DNA from: Monomorium pharaonis | Lineage: Eukaryota; Arthropoda; Insecta; Hymenoptera; Formicidae | Reading direction: 5' to 3' | DNA length: 64,000 nucleotides | NCBI RefSeq assembly: GCF_013373865.1 | Contig: NC_050477.1 | Location: 6,966,869-7,030,868, forward strand | In this document: piece after piece, positions 46,120-57,300 of the stretch | Position numbering within the stretch: position 1 is the stretch's first letter | Layout: every line of letters starts with the position of its first letter | The notes under the pieces: generated by a model | The model's database searches: none | The model's input: only the letters and a program-made list of their open reading frames with translations | Told to the model about the DNA's origin: nothing | Position numbers and translations under genes: made by a program

Positions 46120-46923
46120 TGTTCCGCGTATTTTATTTATTTTAATTTATTTGCGGAACAAATAATTAACGTGACTATTCAGTTGATCGAATTTAATTAT
46201 TTTATTTTCTCAAGCGTGACCGATGTAACCGCGCGCAGTCAATATCGACTCGAGACATATCGATTGTACGCGGGGGTCGACGATTTATCCGAGATTCGGA
46301 AGCGCCATCACAGGAGATAAATAGAAGGTCAAGAGCCCGCTGCTCTTCACTTCTTCCGTGTACGCGACAGCGAGTATATCTTTATCCGCAAGTGAATCTG
46401 TGCAATCAAGAATATTCGGTCAAGAGCGCGAATTACCTCACAGGGGTTTAGAGTCATTTACACGTGTATTTCAATTTCAATAATTAAGTGAGCAAGGTGT
46501 TCATATACGGGGCTTCGGCCTATTTAAGGGAATATTTCTCGACTTGTCTTCACTCGAAAACGGAAGACCACATGCGATTCATATACGAATAAATTCATAT
46601 ACGATTTTATATGATACGGGGCCCCGATAATTATAGTGGTACTACGACATGCGATATATACGATCTTCATGATCTACACGATTATACGTACAATACGACA
46701 TATATGATCTTCATGATCTACCCGATTATACGTCTCACTAATTAATATGATAATACGATTTCTATAATTGTGTCTAATCTGGGGTTTTTATGCCGCAAGG
46801 CTTTTCCCCACAAGCCAATAAATCTTCTAAGATATTGGCTCAAACCCACGCATTTTGATTTAACATTTCCCTTCCTATCCGAAACCACGAGATCTCTCCA
46901 CAAGGAGCAGTTTCGACCCTACA
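46120..46923 (+). mobile_element. Solo LTR, family A copy 1, with ATTGT target-site duplication
   Basis: Starts TGTTCCGCG and ends ACCCTACA (TG...CA). It is flanked by ATTGT at 46115-46119 and 46924-46928, so it is a complete solo LTR of 804 bp. The first nine bases can pair with GCGGAACA at 46153-46160. A TATA-like GATAAATAG is at 46316-46324. The palindrome CGGGGCCCCG is at 46617-46626. Three hairpins follow: 46781-46809 (GGGG/CCCC with a GCC-GCAA-GGC tip), 46814-46839 (containing AATAAA) and 46881-46914. A 5-bp duplication fits Gypsy or BEL/Pao elements. No internal region remains. Relative to copy 2 it lacks about 50 bp after ACCGCGCGCA. Confidence 0.92.
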
Positions 46924-47892
46924 ATTGTTTTTATTTATGCTTTTATTGCAATTATTCGACTTGACATAAATCAATCCCGCATATATGCAATAAATTTATT
47001 ATTATTATTACATTGCGTGTAAAGTAACGCATCGATTCGCAACTCTTGTATCGGTTAGTATAGAGGAAGACTAACTCACGCTATCGGCGATAAGTAAATG
47101 CGTTCATAATCAAACGACTAGCAGGAATTCGCGTGAGTTGCGGTATCGGGTCATCTGATATCGCTATAATTTACATTTGATGGACATAACGATCGGCGCT
47201 CTCACACGCTCCGCGGACAACGCGCTTCTATCCTCGCGATACCCCGCGATTACAAACCGGAATATCGTTACAAGTCGGCCGAGAATTATCCTAGATAACG
47301 TCGATGGCGGGCACCGCGCGGTGGCAAACGGTATAAATTCAACGTTACGTGGACGCGTTCGCGGCGAGGATCTCACACTGGACGGCGACGGCTTTCCTCC
47401 CCCCCCCCCCTCCCCGGAATCGTGGAACTTGAATGCATCTATTACGCTAATAGCGATAATGGCTCGTTTCTGTGCGCATGCCGACAGCCCAGTCGGCCGC
47501 CTCCGTTAGGCGATACGGCTTGGTTTATCGTGAGAGGCACCTGCCCGGCTCGGGGTGACCTGAGTTTCATCGCGCGCAGCGATGAAGAACGCCATCGATC
47601 AAGTATGCGGTATCCCTGTGCGAAAATCCGCGCCTGGAATCTCCCAGTCTTGGCATTCAGCACGGTGGGAGGTAGAGACCTTTGGGCCGCGCGTTCAACG
47701 AAAGCCGTGCTCGCTATATATAAAAATTGATTTTCAGGAAAGTGTTTAGCAAAGATAGTATAAAAATTTTATTGATGTATCAGCAAGATCCTTGCTCATA
47801 TGTTACCAAATGTGTTAATGTCACAATCGTATAAAACGAGATAAAGTTTTTTAGATTATTTGTAATCATATAAAGAATTAACAGGATAAATA

Positions 47893-48201
47893 ATGACAAC
47901 TAAATTTGCAAAAAAGAAAATCAATAATTTAAGATCACAATATCTAGATCAGTTGAATAAAATAAAACAATCAAAATCAAATGGTGCGTCAACTGATGAT
48001 ATATATAAATCAACTTGATGGTTGTTCGAAGACTCAAAGAAAAGGAGAATCTTCTATAACAGTGATTTCTAATCAGAATCCGAATTGGAATCCGAATCAG
48101 AATCCAATTTCTCAGAATGGTCACAATGTAATCAAAATGAAATAGGAAGTGAGTTGCCCAAATTCAAAGAAAAGGGAGCCTGCGTCAGTCAGGGCGACTG
48201 A
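47893..48201 (+). pseudogene. MADF-domain (Myb/SANT-like) protein pseudogene
   Basis: In one frame the sequence reads FAKKKINNLRSQYLDQLNKI, then SKSNGASTDDIYKST, then WLFED. This is the characteristic middle and C-terminal part of a MADF domain: KK-x-NLR, then K-S-G-A/G-x-D-D-x-Y, then a W-F core. Stops interrupt it (TGA at 48016-48018, TAA at 48070-48072). After the domain the frame is acidic and Ser/Glu-rich (SESELESESESNF). The frame ends at TGA, 48199-48201, and AATAAA-like signals follow. The N-terminal third of the domain is missing. MADF proteins occur as host regulators and as the partner protein of PIF/Harbinger transposons, and a transposon origin is likelier here. The Ser/Glu tail coincides with an imperfect GAATCC repeat. 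Confidence 0.72.
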
Positions 48202-48236
48202 GGCATTACGACTCGCAATAAAAATAAATCCCCTAT

Positions 48237-48870
48237 TTTTTTTTTTTTTTAAATATTTAACATGCCGTCAACCAAACTTTCATTGTAGGTTATTTGACAC
48301 TTATATACAATGATAAATCCCCTAAACCCTTGAAGAGGTTAGAAGGCTCGACTCCTGTGTCGATCGGGTCCTAGCTCACCTCGCTGAGAGGATCGACCTG
48401 GACCTAGACTTTATATACTTAGATATATACGTATTTCTCTTTCGAATGTAGCGACGTCATGATATCCCAGATTCTAAAATTATTGCAGTCCACGCAACGT
48501 GTGTTGTGATTTTCGCACGACAACAAAGTATACGTTAACGTCGTACATACGCGCGTGTAATGATGAAAATCCTACATCGTGAGTTACGAGTTGTGATTAT
48601 TTTTAGACGAGAACAAATTGCGTGCGGCGTAATGCAAAACAAATGAGCTTCCGATCGGATCGTTAACCGGTTTGTTGTCGTTCTCGATTTCTACCGATGC
48701 ATTTCTAAGGCAGAGCTGTTCGAGAGGCTCAACCTTCGTGTCTTTTGTGTTGCGTGTCGACAGTAAAGACTTTCTACGCAGCTTCCGACAATTTAACGTT
48801 TCATTGCACTTTCTCGTACAGATAATTTACACCTGGATCAATAATATTAACCAGAATAAGATTAAGAGAT
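48237..48870. other. Unique sequence between pseudogene and LTR
   Basis: Starts with a T15 run (about 48237-48251). An imperfect inverted repeat (GTCGATCGGGTCCTAG with GGATCGACCTGGACC) lies at about 48358-48415. No gene seen. Confidence 0.4.
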
Positions 48871-48879
48871 TATCATTTA

Positions 48880-49613
48880 TGTTCCGCGAGTTTTCAATAT
48901 CTGGACGGAACAGACGCGTTATGAAGTACCCGGAATCTGGTGACAAAGTTTACTTTGAGACAATCTAATTGGCTCAGCTAGCGCGTATCACGGCATAGCG
49001 GACGGTCGGAGACGGGCCGTGAACTACGACCACTCCCGAGTTTTCGGAAAATCGCGACGTTGATTGGCGGGCCGAGAGCATCGCCGATTAAGATAAATAG
49101 AAGACCACTAACTCAGTCAAGACACTTATTCAGACGCGAACGCGAGTGCATCTCTCGAACCTCATAGTGCGGAATTCAATAATCTTCTCACGCGTGGTTT
49201 AACCCATCGTTCAGGTCTCATTACTTTCAATCCAAACGCGAGCAAGGTGTATTACACGGTGCTTCTGCCCACACGTGGAATATTTCCACGTATTCGTATT
49301 TATGCGAGGCGAAAGCTACGCGATTACACGTGTTCGGGGCCCCGAAATCCATTCGATTATACGATTGCTCTAAGCGAAACAATTACTCGTTTTACACGAA
49401 ATATCTCGATTGTGTCATATTCTCGTTTCATACATACTGTAAACTCTTAATACAACATACGTTATCTGGGGTTTTTATGCCGCAAGGCTTTTCCCCACAG
49501 AGCCGAATAAGGTTTAATTCCTTGGCTCTAAAATCAATGTACGTTAATTTTAAACCTTACCCATCCATCCAAAATCACGGAAACTCTCTAAAAGGAGAGG
49601 TTTCCACGATACA
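48880..49613 (+). mobile_element. LTR of related family B, no matching flanking duplication
   Basis: Starts TGTTCCGCGAG and ends CCACGATACA. TGTTCCG pairs with CGGAACA at 48906-48912, as in family A. TATA-like GATAAATAG lies at 49092-49100, palindrome CGGGGCCCCG at 49335-49344, GGGG/CCCC hairpin at 49468-49496. A second hairpin with AATAAG is at 49499-49529, and a third (GGAAAC...GTTTCC) sits just before the end. The sequence is diverged from family A but the order of elements is the same. Flanks are ATTTA and ACATG, which do not match, so this copy may come from recombination between two elements or have suffered a flank deletion. Confidence 0.82.
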
Positions 49614-50692
49614 ACATGTTAGGTAAAAGCAGTAACGATCTAGGAATTATTAAAAATGATTCAAAAAGGAAGATAATTCGACACTACAAATTTAAGAGTG
49701 TACGATTTCTTTGAATATTTTTTTCTGCATTTGTTTAAAATTTTTTAATTTTATTCAAACAGTATAATGTTGTACAAAGCATTATCTTTACTGATTGAAA
49801 AAGATAAACATATTCTTTTATTCCATCAAACAGCTTATTAATAAACACATTAATAAATAATCAAATCGTATTTATTTCTTCAAATGAATAGTTTTGTTTG
49901 ATTGTTCATATATTTCTTCGTTTTCAATCAATTTGATTTTAAATCTAAAGAAATCTTTCTCTCTGGGTATAATTATAAGCACAATTAACGTGATTGATAT
50001 GATAAATACATGGCTGGCGAGATTGAAAAAAAGTCTAAATCTATGCACGACAGTTTTATGAAACAGGCCATGCTAAAAAATCGAATCTGAAAGGTTCAAT
50101 CTCGAGTAGACAAGGTGTAGGGCGAGACAAGACCGCTGGCGATTTTATGCAACCGTGCCGGTACACCCACGTGCTTCGCGTGAGAGAAAGAGAAGAGGAT
50201 TCGTAATATTACCTTCCTCCTCACGACCCTTACTCTTATTTCCTCATGGTTTTGTCGGCATTTGAAAATGCAGGTGTCCGACATCTAGGAAGAATCCCTC
50301 GGCCGTGACAACGAGAAAAATCGAAAAACGACGACGATCGATTTTTGGAATTCCGTTTAAATCCGCATTGCGGAACATCGAGGAACAAGTTCGAAGTAAC
50401 AAATACTCGCACGCGCATACGTAATCCCGAGGAAAAGTGGGTATCGAAATACGGGAAGTGTCAGGCATTTTTCCATGTTTCCCGAAGAGGGTAGGAGGCA
50501 ATCCGCGGCGATAGAGCGATAAGATTTTGTTTTATAGCGATTCATCGGGAATCTCGAAAATTACGAGCGACAAGAAACGACGAAACTTACGCTCTCGATC
50601 GTATCCTCTTTACGACTGTAATAATACAACCGTGTTTACGACTGACGGTGAGCTCTCTCTCTCTCTCTTTCTCTCATGGAAATGAGATAGAG

Positions 50693-50923
50693 CGAGTAGA
50701 AATAATAAAGTACCTAGGCGTAATTATTGATGACAGACTTAGATTCAGCTGTTGCTGATTACATGCTAAAGAAGATAGGGAAGAAAATAAGTTTTCTAAA
50801 TAGAATAGAAAATTATATATCGGCACATACTAGATGTACTATATATAAGACAATTATAGCACCTCACTTTGAGTAAGTTAACTGGACTTCGACGAAGTCA
50901 TAATAAAAAGACTTTATTAAGAT
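50693..50923 (+). pseudogene. LINE reverse transcriptase C-terminal fragment, left part
   Basis: The frame reads VEIIKYLGVIIDDRL, the standard box after the catalytic site of CR1/Jockey-type reverse transcriptases. After a frameshift it continues YMLKKIGKKISFLNRI and CTIYKTIIAPHFE, also typical of this region. There is a stop between the two parts and another after the second. At 50923 the copy is interrupted by the solo LTR. The short coding-like stretch 51776-51880 is its likely continuation. Confidence 0.82.
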
Positions 50924-51770
50924 TGTTCCGCGTATTTTATTTTATTTTAATTCATTCGCGGAACAAATAATTAACGTAATCATTTAGTTGATCGAATCTA
51001 ACTATTTTATTTTCTCAAGCGTGACCGATGTAACCGCGCGCATGAGACGATGTGATTGTTGAGGGCGCGCGTATCGGACGGTCGATGAGAGCAGTCAATA
51101 TCGACTCGAGACATATCGATTCTACGCAAGGGTCGACGACTTATCCGAGATTCGGAAGCGCCACCACAGGGGATAAAAAGAAGGTCAAGGGCCCGCTGCG
51201 ATTCACTTCTTCCGTGTACGCGACCGCGAGTATATCTTTATCCGTGAGTGAATCTGTGCAATTGAGAATATTCGGTCAAGAGCGCGAACTACCTCACAGG
51301 GGTTTAGAGTCCTTTCACACGTATATTTCAATTTCACTAGTTAAGTGAGCAAGGTGTTCATATACGGGGCTTCGGCCCATTTAAGGGAATATTTCCCGAC
51401 TTGTCTTCACCCGAAAATGGAAGACCACATGCGATTCATATACGAATAATTTCATATACGATTTATACGATTCGGGGCCCCGATAATTATAGTGGTACCA
51501 CAACATGCGATTATACGATCTTCATGATCTATACGATTATACATACAATACGACATATACGATCTTCATGATCTATACGATTATACGCCTCACTAATTGA
51601 TACGACTTCCATAATTTTGTCTAATCTGGGGTTTTTATGCCGCAAGGCTTTTCCCCACGAGCCAATAAATCTTTTAAGATATTGGCTCAAAAACACGCAT
51701 TTTTATTTAATATTTCCATTCCTATCCGAAACCACGAGATCTCTCCATAAGGAGCGGTTTCGACCCTACA
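50924..51770 (+). mobile_element. Solo LTR, family A copy 2, inserted in a LINE, AAGAT duplication
   Basis: TGTTCCGCG...CGACCCTACA, 847 bp, flanked by AAGAT at 50919-50923 and 51771-51775. It is closely similar to the LTR at 46120 and has the same parts: terminal hairpin (50924-50932 with 50957-50965, nine pairs), TATA-like GATAAAAAG at 51172-51180, CGGGGCCCCG at 51473-51482, GGGG/CCCC hairpin at 51628-51656, AATAAA-bearing hairpin at 51659-51688 and a last hairpin before the end (CGAAACC with GGTTTCG). It interrupts a decayed LINE reverse transcriptase, so it is the younger insertion. Confidence 0.93.
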
Positions 51771-51775
51771 AAGAT

Positions 51776-51880
51776 TGAAAAGACTGAATGTTCAAAAATA
51801 CAAAGAACTTTCCATAGTAGAAGAAGACTTTATTTTTAAGAATGTTAAGCCATTGTATGAATGCGCATATAACCTAACTT
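51776..51880 (+). pseudogene. LINE reverse transcriptase fragment, right of the LTR
   Basis: Reads LKRLNVQKYKELSIVEEDFI and ends KPLYECAYNL then stop. The frame becomes continuous with the left part only when the LTR and one AAGAT are left out, which supports the nested insertion. It is not enough for a family call on its own. Confidence 0.5.
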
Positions 51881-52131
51881 GATATTGTTGAATCGCGTTG
51901 TTTAATTAATAGATAAGGAGTTTAAGATAAACGATTTTTTCTCATTAACTTTCACGTCGCATGTCATATAATTAAACGTTGCATGGTGAAATTTTTTTCT
52001 CCTTTTCGCGACCCGTTACCTTTATACACGATCGACCTTTGGTCATCCTTCGCTTTATCAATCTTCACTTGAGAAATATTTACGAAACATAACGTTTATG
52101 AAATTGAGCTGAAATTGTTTTTCCAGATAAC

Positions 52132-52311
52132 ATGGACAAGGGCCAGACAAACCGCGGCGGCGGCGGTGGCGGCGGCTCCGACTGCGTGCATTACAAAGTG
52201 ATCGTGTGCCTACGATATGGGCACTTGTTCAGCGAGCGCGACGACACGTCGTCGGAGGGATCCGATTCGGACGTTGTAGATTTCAAGTCAAGTCAAGACG
52301 GGCAGCGATAA
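52132..52311 (+). CDS. 59-codon Gly-rich ORF with good start and splice context, function unknown
   Basis: The ATG at 52132 sits in AACATGG, a near-ideal insect initiation context, six bases after a good splice acceptor (TTTTTCCAG, ending at 52126). The product starts MDKGQTNR, has a seven-glycine run, then HYKVIVCLRYGHLF and an acidic Ser/Asp part (TSSEGSDSD). Codon choice is strongly GC-ending, unlike the AT-rich surroundings. The frame ends at TAA, 52309-52311. Three bases later AAAG|GTACGG starts a plausible 86-bp intron (52315-52400) closed by TTGGTTTCAG. The stop therefore falls just inside the exon, so the reading may be a short peptide, a wrong frame, or a gene whose true donor lies earlier. 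I do not recognise the protein. LINE fragments flank it on both sides. Confidence 0.42.
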   Translation: MDKGQTNRGGGGGGGSDCVHYKVIVCLRYGHLFSERDDTSSEGSDSDVVDFKSSQDGQR

Positions 52312-52489
52312 AAGGTACGGTATCTGTCTGTTCCTTACATTGTTTGTTAAAGCATTTTTCGTCTCGCGTTATTTATCATCCCTTTCTTTTTTGGTTTCAG
52401 CCATGTGTAGCCGCCAATTGCTGTCAATGGATTTTAATAAGATTATTTACTATTAGCAGACGGCTTACTTATTAAAATATATTAACATT

Positions 52490-52718
52490 GTGGTACAGTG
52501 CAAAAAATGTAGAACACTTTTAGAGTATAAAAATGTATAACAATCTACCGATAGAAATTAAGCGCAGCGATAGATTGGAGCATTTTTAAAGAAAACTGAA
52601 AGAGTGTATTTTAAGTGTAAGTTAATATTAAGTTAGTTTGTAAGTTATTTAATGTATTTTGAAATAGCTGAGAAAGCTAATAAATCAATACGAATCAAAA
52701 TATCAATCAATCAATCTC
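52490..52718 (+). mobile_element. LINE 3' end (reverse transcriptase C-terminus and tail)
   Basis: Reads KMYNNLPIEIKRSDRLEHF and, after one stop, KLKECIL. The L-P-x-x-I/L-K...L-x-x-F-K-R-K-L-K pattern is the usual C-terminus of CR1/Jockey-type reverse transcriptases. A non-coding tail follows and ends in AATAAATCAATACG and repeated ATCA, a typical LINE 3' end. It may belong to the same LINE as 50693-51880 or be a separate copy. Confidence 0.8.
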
Positions 52719-53238
52719 CCTCTCCCTCTCTCTCCCTTCGGAACGGAATATGAATCGAGACGCGGATTTGCAACGTAATCCCTCGCGCGATGCAACGACA
52801 ATGTACCTACGCCTGGGAATTGGCGTCTCGGATGGTGTCTCTCCGTTCGCGAGCCGCGCGTCTCGGGGGTATCCTTGTAATTAAGGCGCGCCGCCGCGAG
52901 CGTTGTCGGCCGCGATGCGGAAAAGTGCAGACCGAAACGGATAATAATTGCCCGCGGTCGGGGCCCCGCGCTCGATACGACATTATAAAGTCATCACGGA
53001 CGAAGGGGGCACGCGCGTGCTATTCTCCCCGTGAGTGCCCGGACTCGGTGTGGCGACTTTTTCTCGGGCGGCAACGCGGCCGCCGCCGATCCGCGGAGGA
53101 TCTGGATCCCTCGACCGACGTGCCGCTCATCAATTATGAGTTACGATCGCGCGCGCGAGCCTCAAGGTTCCGCCGCCGCGCCGCGCCAGCAATCTCGGCC
53201 TCGGAATCGAACGCGTCCTCCGCGCCGCGCGCGAGCAC

Positions 53239-53245
<7 letters not shown>

Positions 53246-53281
<36 letters not shown>
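53246..53281. repeat. (CT)n microsatellite
   Basis: About 18 CT dinucleotides in CpG-rich sequence. It produces Ser-Leu and Arg-Glu open frames on the two strands that are not genes. Confidence 0.96.
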
Positions 53282-53284
<3 letters not shown>

Positions 53285-53839
53285 GCCTTTTTCTTCTCGT
53301 AGGCTGCGCTGACGATAGCTATAAATCGCCTATCCCGCCTTTTGGCGAGTAGGAACGGCCTTGAGTGTTTATTGTCTGCCTCAGGCAGTAAACCCTCTTT
53401 TTTATAGTACTTCGACAAAACAGTCGATCTCAGAGTTTCCAATGAAACCTCTTTTTTTTATCTATACCACATCTTTTTTACAAACTACTAGAACATTACA
53501 TTGCGCTATGCGCGCGCCATTACATTACATTTGTTTAATTAATATATAAATGTATGAATAATTTAATTTTATTATATGGTCTATTTTAATATTAAACTGA
53601 TTACTTAAATTTTGAACTGATACAATAATTAAAATAAAACAAATGTTTCTTTAAATTTAACTATATATATCAATTTAACAGTACATTTATAAAGAACAGA
53701 TCAAATATTAAATTACTCTGAACACATCCAATATTTGATACTATTTCGAATCTGTTTTTGAAGTTTGTCATTTTTTTTATTGATTAAATATCTTTAACGA
53801 AAATAAAGAACACGAAGAATTTAATTTAATACTAGAACA

Positions 53840-54310
53840 ACACATGCGTGCGGAAGTTCATGCTAACTTCCGTGATCTCGCAAAATTCGATGCGGAACAG
53901 CCCGAATGCAGTTCCGCATCGACCTAAATAAAAACCATACGCGGCACAAGTAAACCGCGAAGCTACCGTGTACCAATATCGAAACGCCCAGCCTCGCGGA
54001 AGTTGCCCAACGCACCCGGTCACTGGCCTCCAAAAGGGCGGAGAGTAACATAACAACGTCCGAGTTACGTCGCGTACTACAAATCTTATCGCGAGTGATA
54101 CTTGACACCGCTACAGCTGACTGTAAGCACCGAAGCAAAGAAATAAAAACAACGAAAACCAAATAAGAAGTGTTTTCTTTTATTCAACCAACGAGACGAA
54201 CCTTCACCCTTCGGATCCTAATCCCTAAGGCAGGACGAATTCTAACTACTTACGGGAAGAACTCCCGAAACGAGTAAACGCTCACGACAGAATCATCATA
54301 AATAAAAGTG
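53840..54310 (+). mobile_element. LTR-like segment with two perfect hairpins before a TATA-like box
   Basis: CGGAAGTT/AACTTCCG (53851-53872) and TCGATGCGGAAC/GTTCCGCATCGA (53887-53922, 12 perfect pairs) lie just before CTAAATAAAAACC. About 200 bp later AAATAAA and AAATAAG polyadenylation-like signals are followed by a T-rich stretch. The order hairpins, TATA-like box, transcribed part, polyadenylation signals suits an LTR. I could not find TG...CA ends with a duplication, so the boundaries are approximate and the family unknown. Confidence 0.4.
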
Positions 54311-54319
54311 TTTAAGGAT

Positions 54320-57300
54320 AAATTCTCTACTACAATGTTTTCTTTATTTCATTTAATCGAGTGCGTCGCGGGGATCTATCGAGAGCTCTCCGCGATATAT
54401 CTCGTCTAGATATTCAGAGCGTAGATTCTCCAAGGTATCGAGCGCAAAGGATTAAATCTAAGCGCTATCTGCGGCGCATCTTATCCCGGACGATACAAAA
54501 GGATTATATGTAGAGTGGCCGGATGCGGATCGGGACGACGGATCCTTGAGCTATCGCATGCGTAATGTCTTCATTCAGCCCTACACCTATCATAATCTCG
54601 CGATGATGAACGAGCGCCCTTTATGCGAGGACGCAGAACGGAGAGAGATTAAACGTAGAGTCATCAATAGGCTGCGGTCGCATTAAATGGCCTGCCGTGT
54701 GCCGCGTGCCGCGGAAAAATCGGAACGAGTCAATTAGTCCCTCTTGCCCCAGGGGTCAGTTCGGGGTTTTTTTACTCTTTAACGTGTGGTACTGTGACTC
54801 TTACTTTGAGTCGGATATCCAACGGGGGCCTTTAAAGAAGAAGAGTCAATTAGTCGCGCTCTACCAGTTCGATCTGTCACAATATACAAAACTCCGTCTC
54901 TCTTTTTTCGCCTCTCCCCCTTTCCTGCCCTGTCCTTTCTCCCTCTGCTATTCCGGATCCACGTGCGCCGCGGGCGCCGAGATATCTCCGGAGCTCTAAG
55001 TCATGTTTTACGGTTAACAAATAGGGTGTCGCTGAATGTACCGCCGTGCCGCGTGATGCTATCGACGTCGACAAAAATTAAGCGCTGCGATTATTCACGC
55101 GTGTCCCGCGCGATCGGCGGCGCGGCGCTGCTATTTCGGTAGCCGAGTTTCGTGCGTAAGCAGCGTACGAGCTTTTATATCGCGCGACGTCGCTGTCGCG
55201 ATACCGCGCGTGGCGATATGTATCTGCCACGTAAGATCGATGCGCGTCGAATCGAAGCCTGTGATCAAAATTACACAGGGAGACAGGCAGATAATCTTCG
55301 ATCTTAATCTTCCACAATTAAAAGTATTATCCCCTTCACTCGTGTGTAGTTAATTTACCCAGTAGAGACCGAAACTTTAAATTTTCGCAATCTCCCCGAG
55401 CCCGCGGCTTTCTTCCCTGTCTAGACTCGCGTTGTATCGCGCGCCGTGGCATATTTAAAATATGAAATATTTATATTGTTACAAGAAGAAATTCTTCGAT
55501 TGTATTTATTATACTTTCAAATACTTTTAAGGCAGAATACAGGAGATTGTTGACGATCATTTCAACAATGTTTTTAAACTCTTCTAATTGCGTGTGGTAT
55601 TGGTACGAGGCACTACCGTGCCTCTTGACCACATCGTTCTTGAGTGTATTAATGTGATGAGGAACCACATCTCATCTCTATATGCATGTGGTATAAATGA
55701 AATTCCGGTTGTTTACATTGAAACGGAAACAACTTGACATATTATGTTTCTGACCAATAAAAAAAAAAGAGAATAAATTTCTTTAATCAAACGCATATTG
55801 CAGCGACCCGGAGAGCAATTGCGTTTTGTGTGTCCAATGCGTCTCGCTTGTTGTACCAGCCGCCGCGTCGCCGCGTTGGATCCCCGTTAGCTGACGGGAA
55901 AGGATATACCCTATCGTGTCGTGTCCATGCTCTGTCCAATGCATATTAAGTAGTTCTGGAAAATCAGTTGTCGGTGGCTCGTAGCACCGAGTCTGGACGA
56001 AGGAATTGAATGAATCAGCTTCTCCTGGTCGGCCTTGCAGCCTGTTTACTAGTTCGAGTGTTAGAAATTGAAAGATAGATTATTTATAGAACCTACTATT
56101 TTCACGAAACCTTACAAAGATGAACTCTAATAATACAACTACTAAAATGAATGTTCTAATCCTTTGTATTCCGTAAGACAGCTTACGTACTTAAAATAGT
56201 ATATAAAAAAGATACGCGTTTCTCCAGTTGTTTGATAAGTTTGATTGTAACATTTCTATCAAAATTTAATTTTAGTCTCTCTTTTGCTTGTCCAAATATC
56301 GCATTATAAAAACAGAATTTTTTAAAGAAAGGAAAAATGTACGCCAAGTACGATAAAAAACATTTGAAATGTATGTATTAAATAAAAAAATTAATTGCTC
56401 AAAAATAATTTTCAAATCAATCTAATCAGCCCAGTATCACTAATGACAGCTTAAATCTTAAAAAATAAAATCTTGCCAGTTTGCATTTTGATTATACGCG
56501 CCACTGCAATCGCGTCGCTTGATTTGAAAAAAATCGAAGGTGTTCGGTATCGATTCGTTCTCGCATATATATGTATGAACGTAATCGCATTATAGTTTAC
56601 GCGATTGCGTATAGTTGCATTACTGTACCTCTGTAATGGGAGGGGCTCCGGGGGATAGAGTGCAACGAGAGGAGAGAAAAGTTGCGATGGAGCAAGGGGA
56701 GGAGAGAACGTTGGCGTCGCCTGGAATGCCCGCAGACCACGAACGGTGCCGATACGACGGGTTTACCTTTTACAGCCTACCTACCGGTCGTTTCACTCCG
56801 ACCGCGCACCTTCAACGTCCACGCGTTATATATCTCCCCATCCTCCCCACGTCCCATTGCATCGCCGCTTTCACTGCCTTAAAAATGCATCTTCTCTTCG
56901 CAACACACGCAACTCTTCGATACCATATGTACTTCGATTAATTTAATTATTGACCGCCACCTGCTGTCAATATATAAAGAGGAGACTTAATTAAGGAGGA
57001 TTTATATTAAAGGGATGTTATACCTTCTCGTTTCTCGATAGAGCCTACGAGAGACGAACTGCATCTCTCTCCGCAGATTATTGCGCCTGTGTAGTTAAAT
57101 CTTTAACGGATGACTCACGATTAGATAGCAGATTTAAGAAACACGTTATTAACATATTCGTCACTTTATTAAATAGAAAAACAACTGCTATCTAAATATA
57201 GAGAAAAGACTTAATTATAAATTTATATACAAGGTAAAAAAGAAAGAGATTTATTAGTTTTAAGTAATATCGGAAACAATATTTTTTTTAATATACAAAA

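Noticed and set aside
49247..49626. ORFs inside the family B LTR
   Set aside because: They lie wholly in LTR sequence with promoter and polyadenylation features, and the other copies do not keep them open.
52206..52475. 89-codon frame overlapping the Gly-rich ORF
   Set aside because: It starts with GTG, has no splice logic of its own and reads Arg-rich sequence from CGG repeats. The overlapping ATG frame has the better start context and codon choice.
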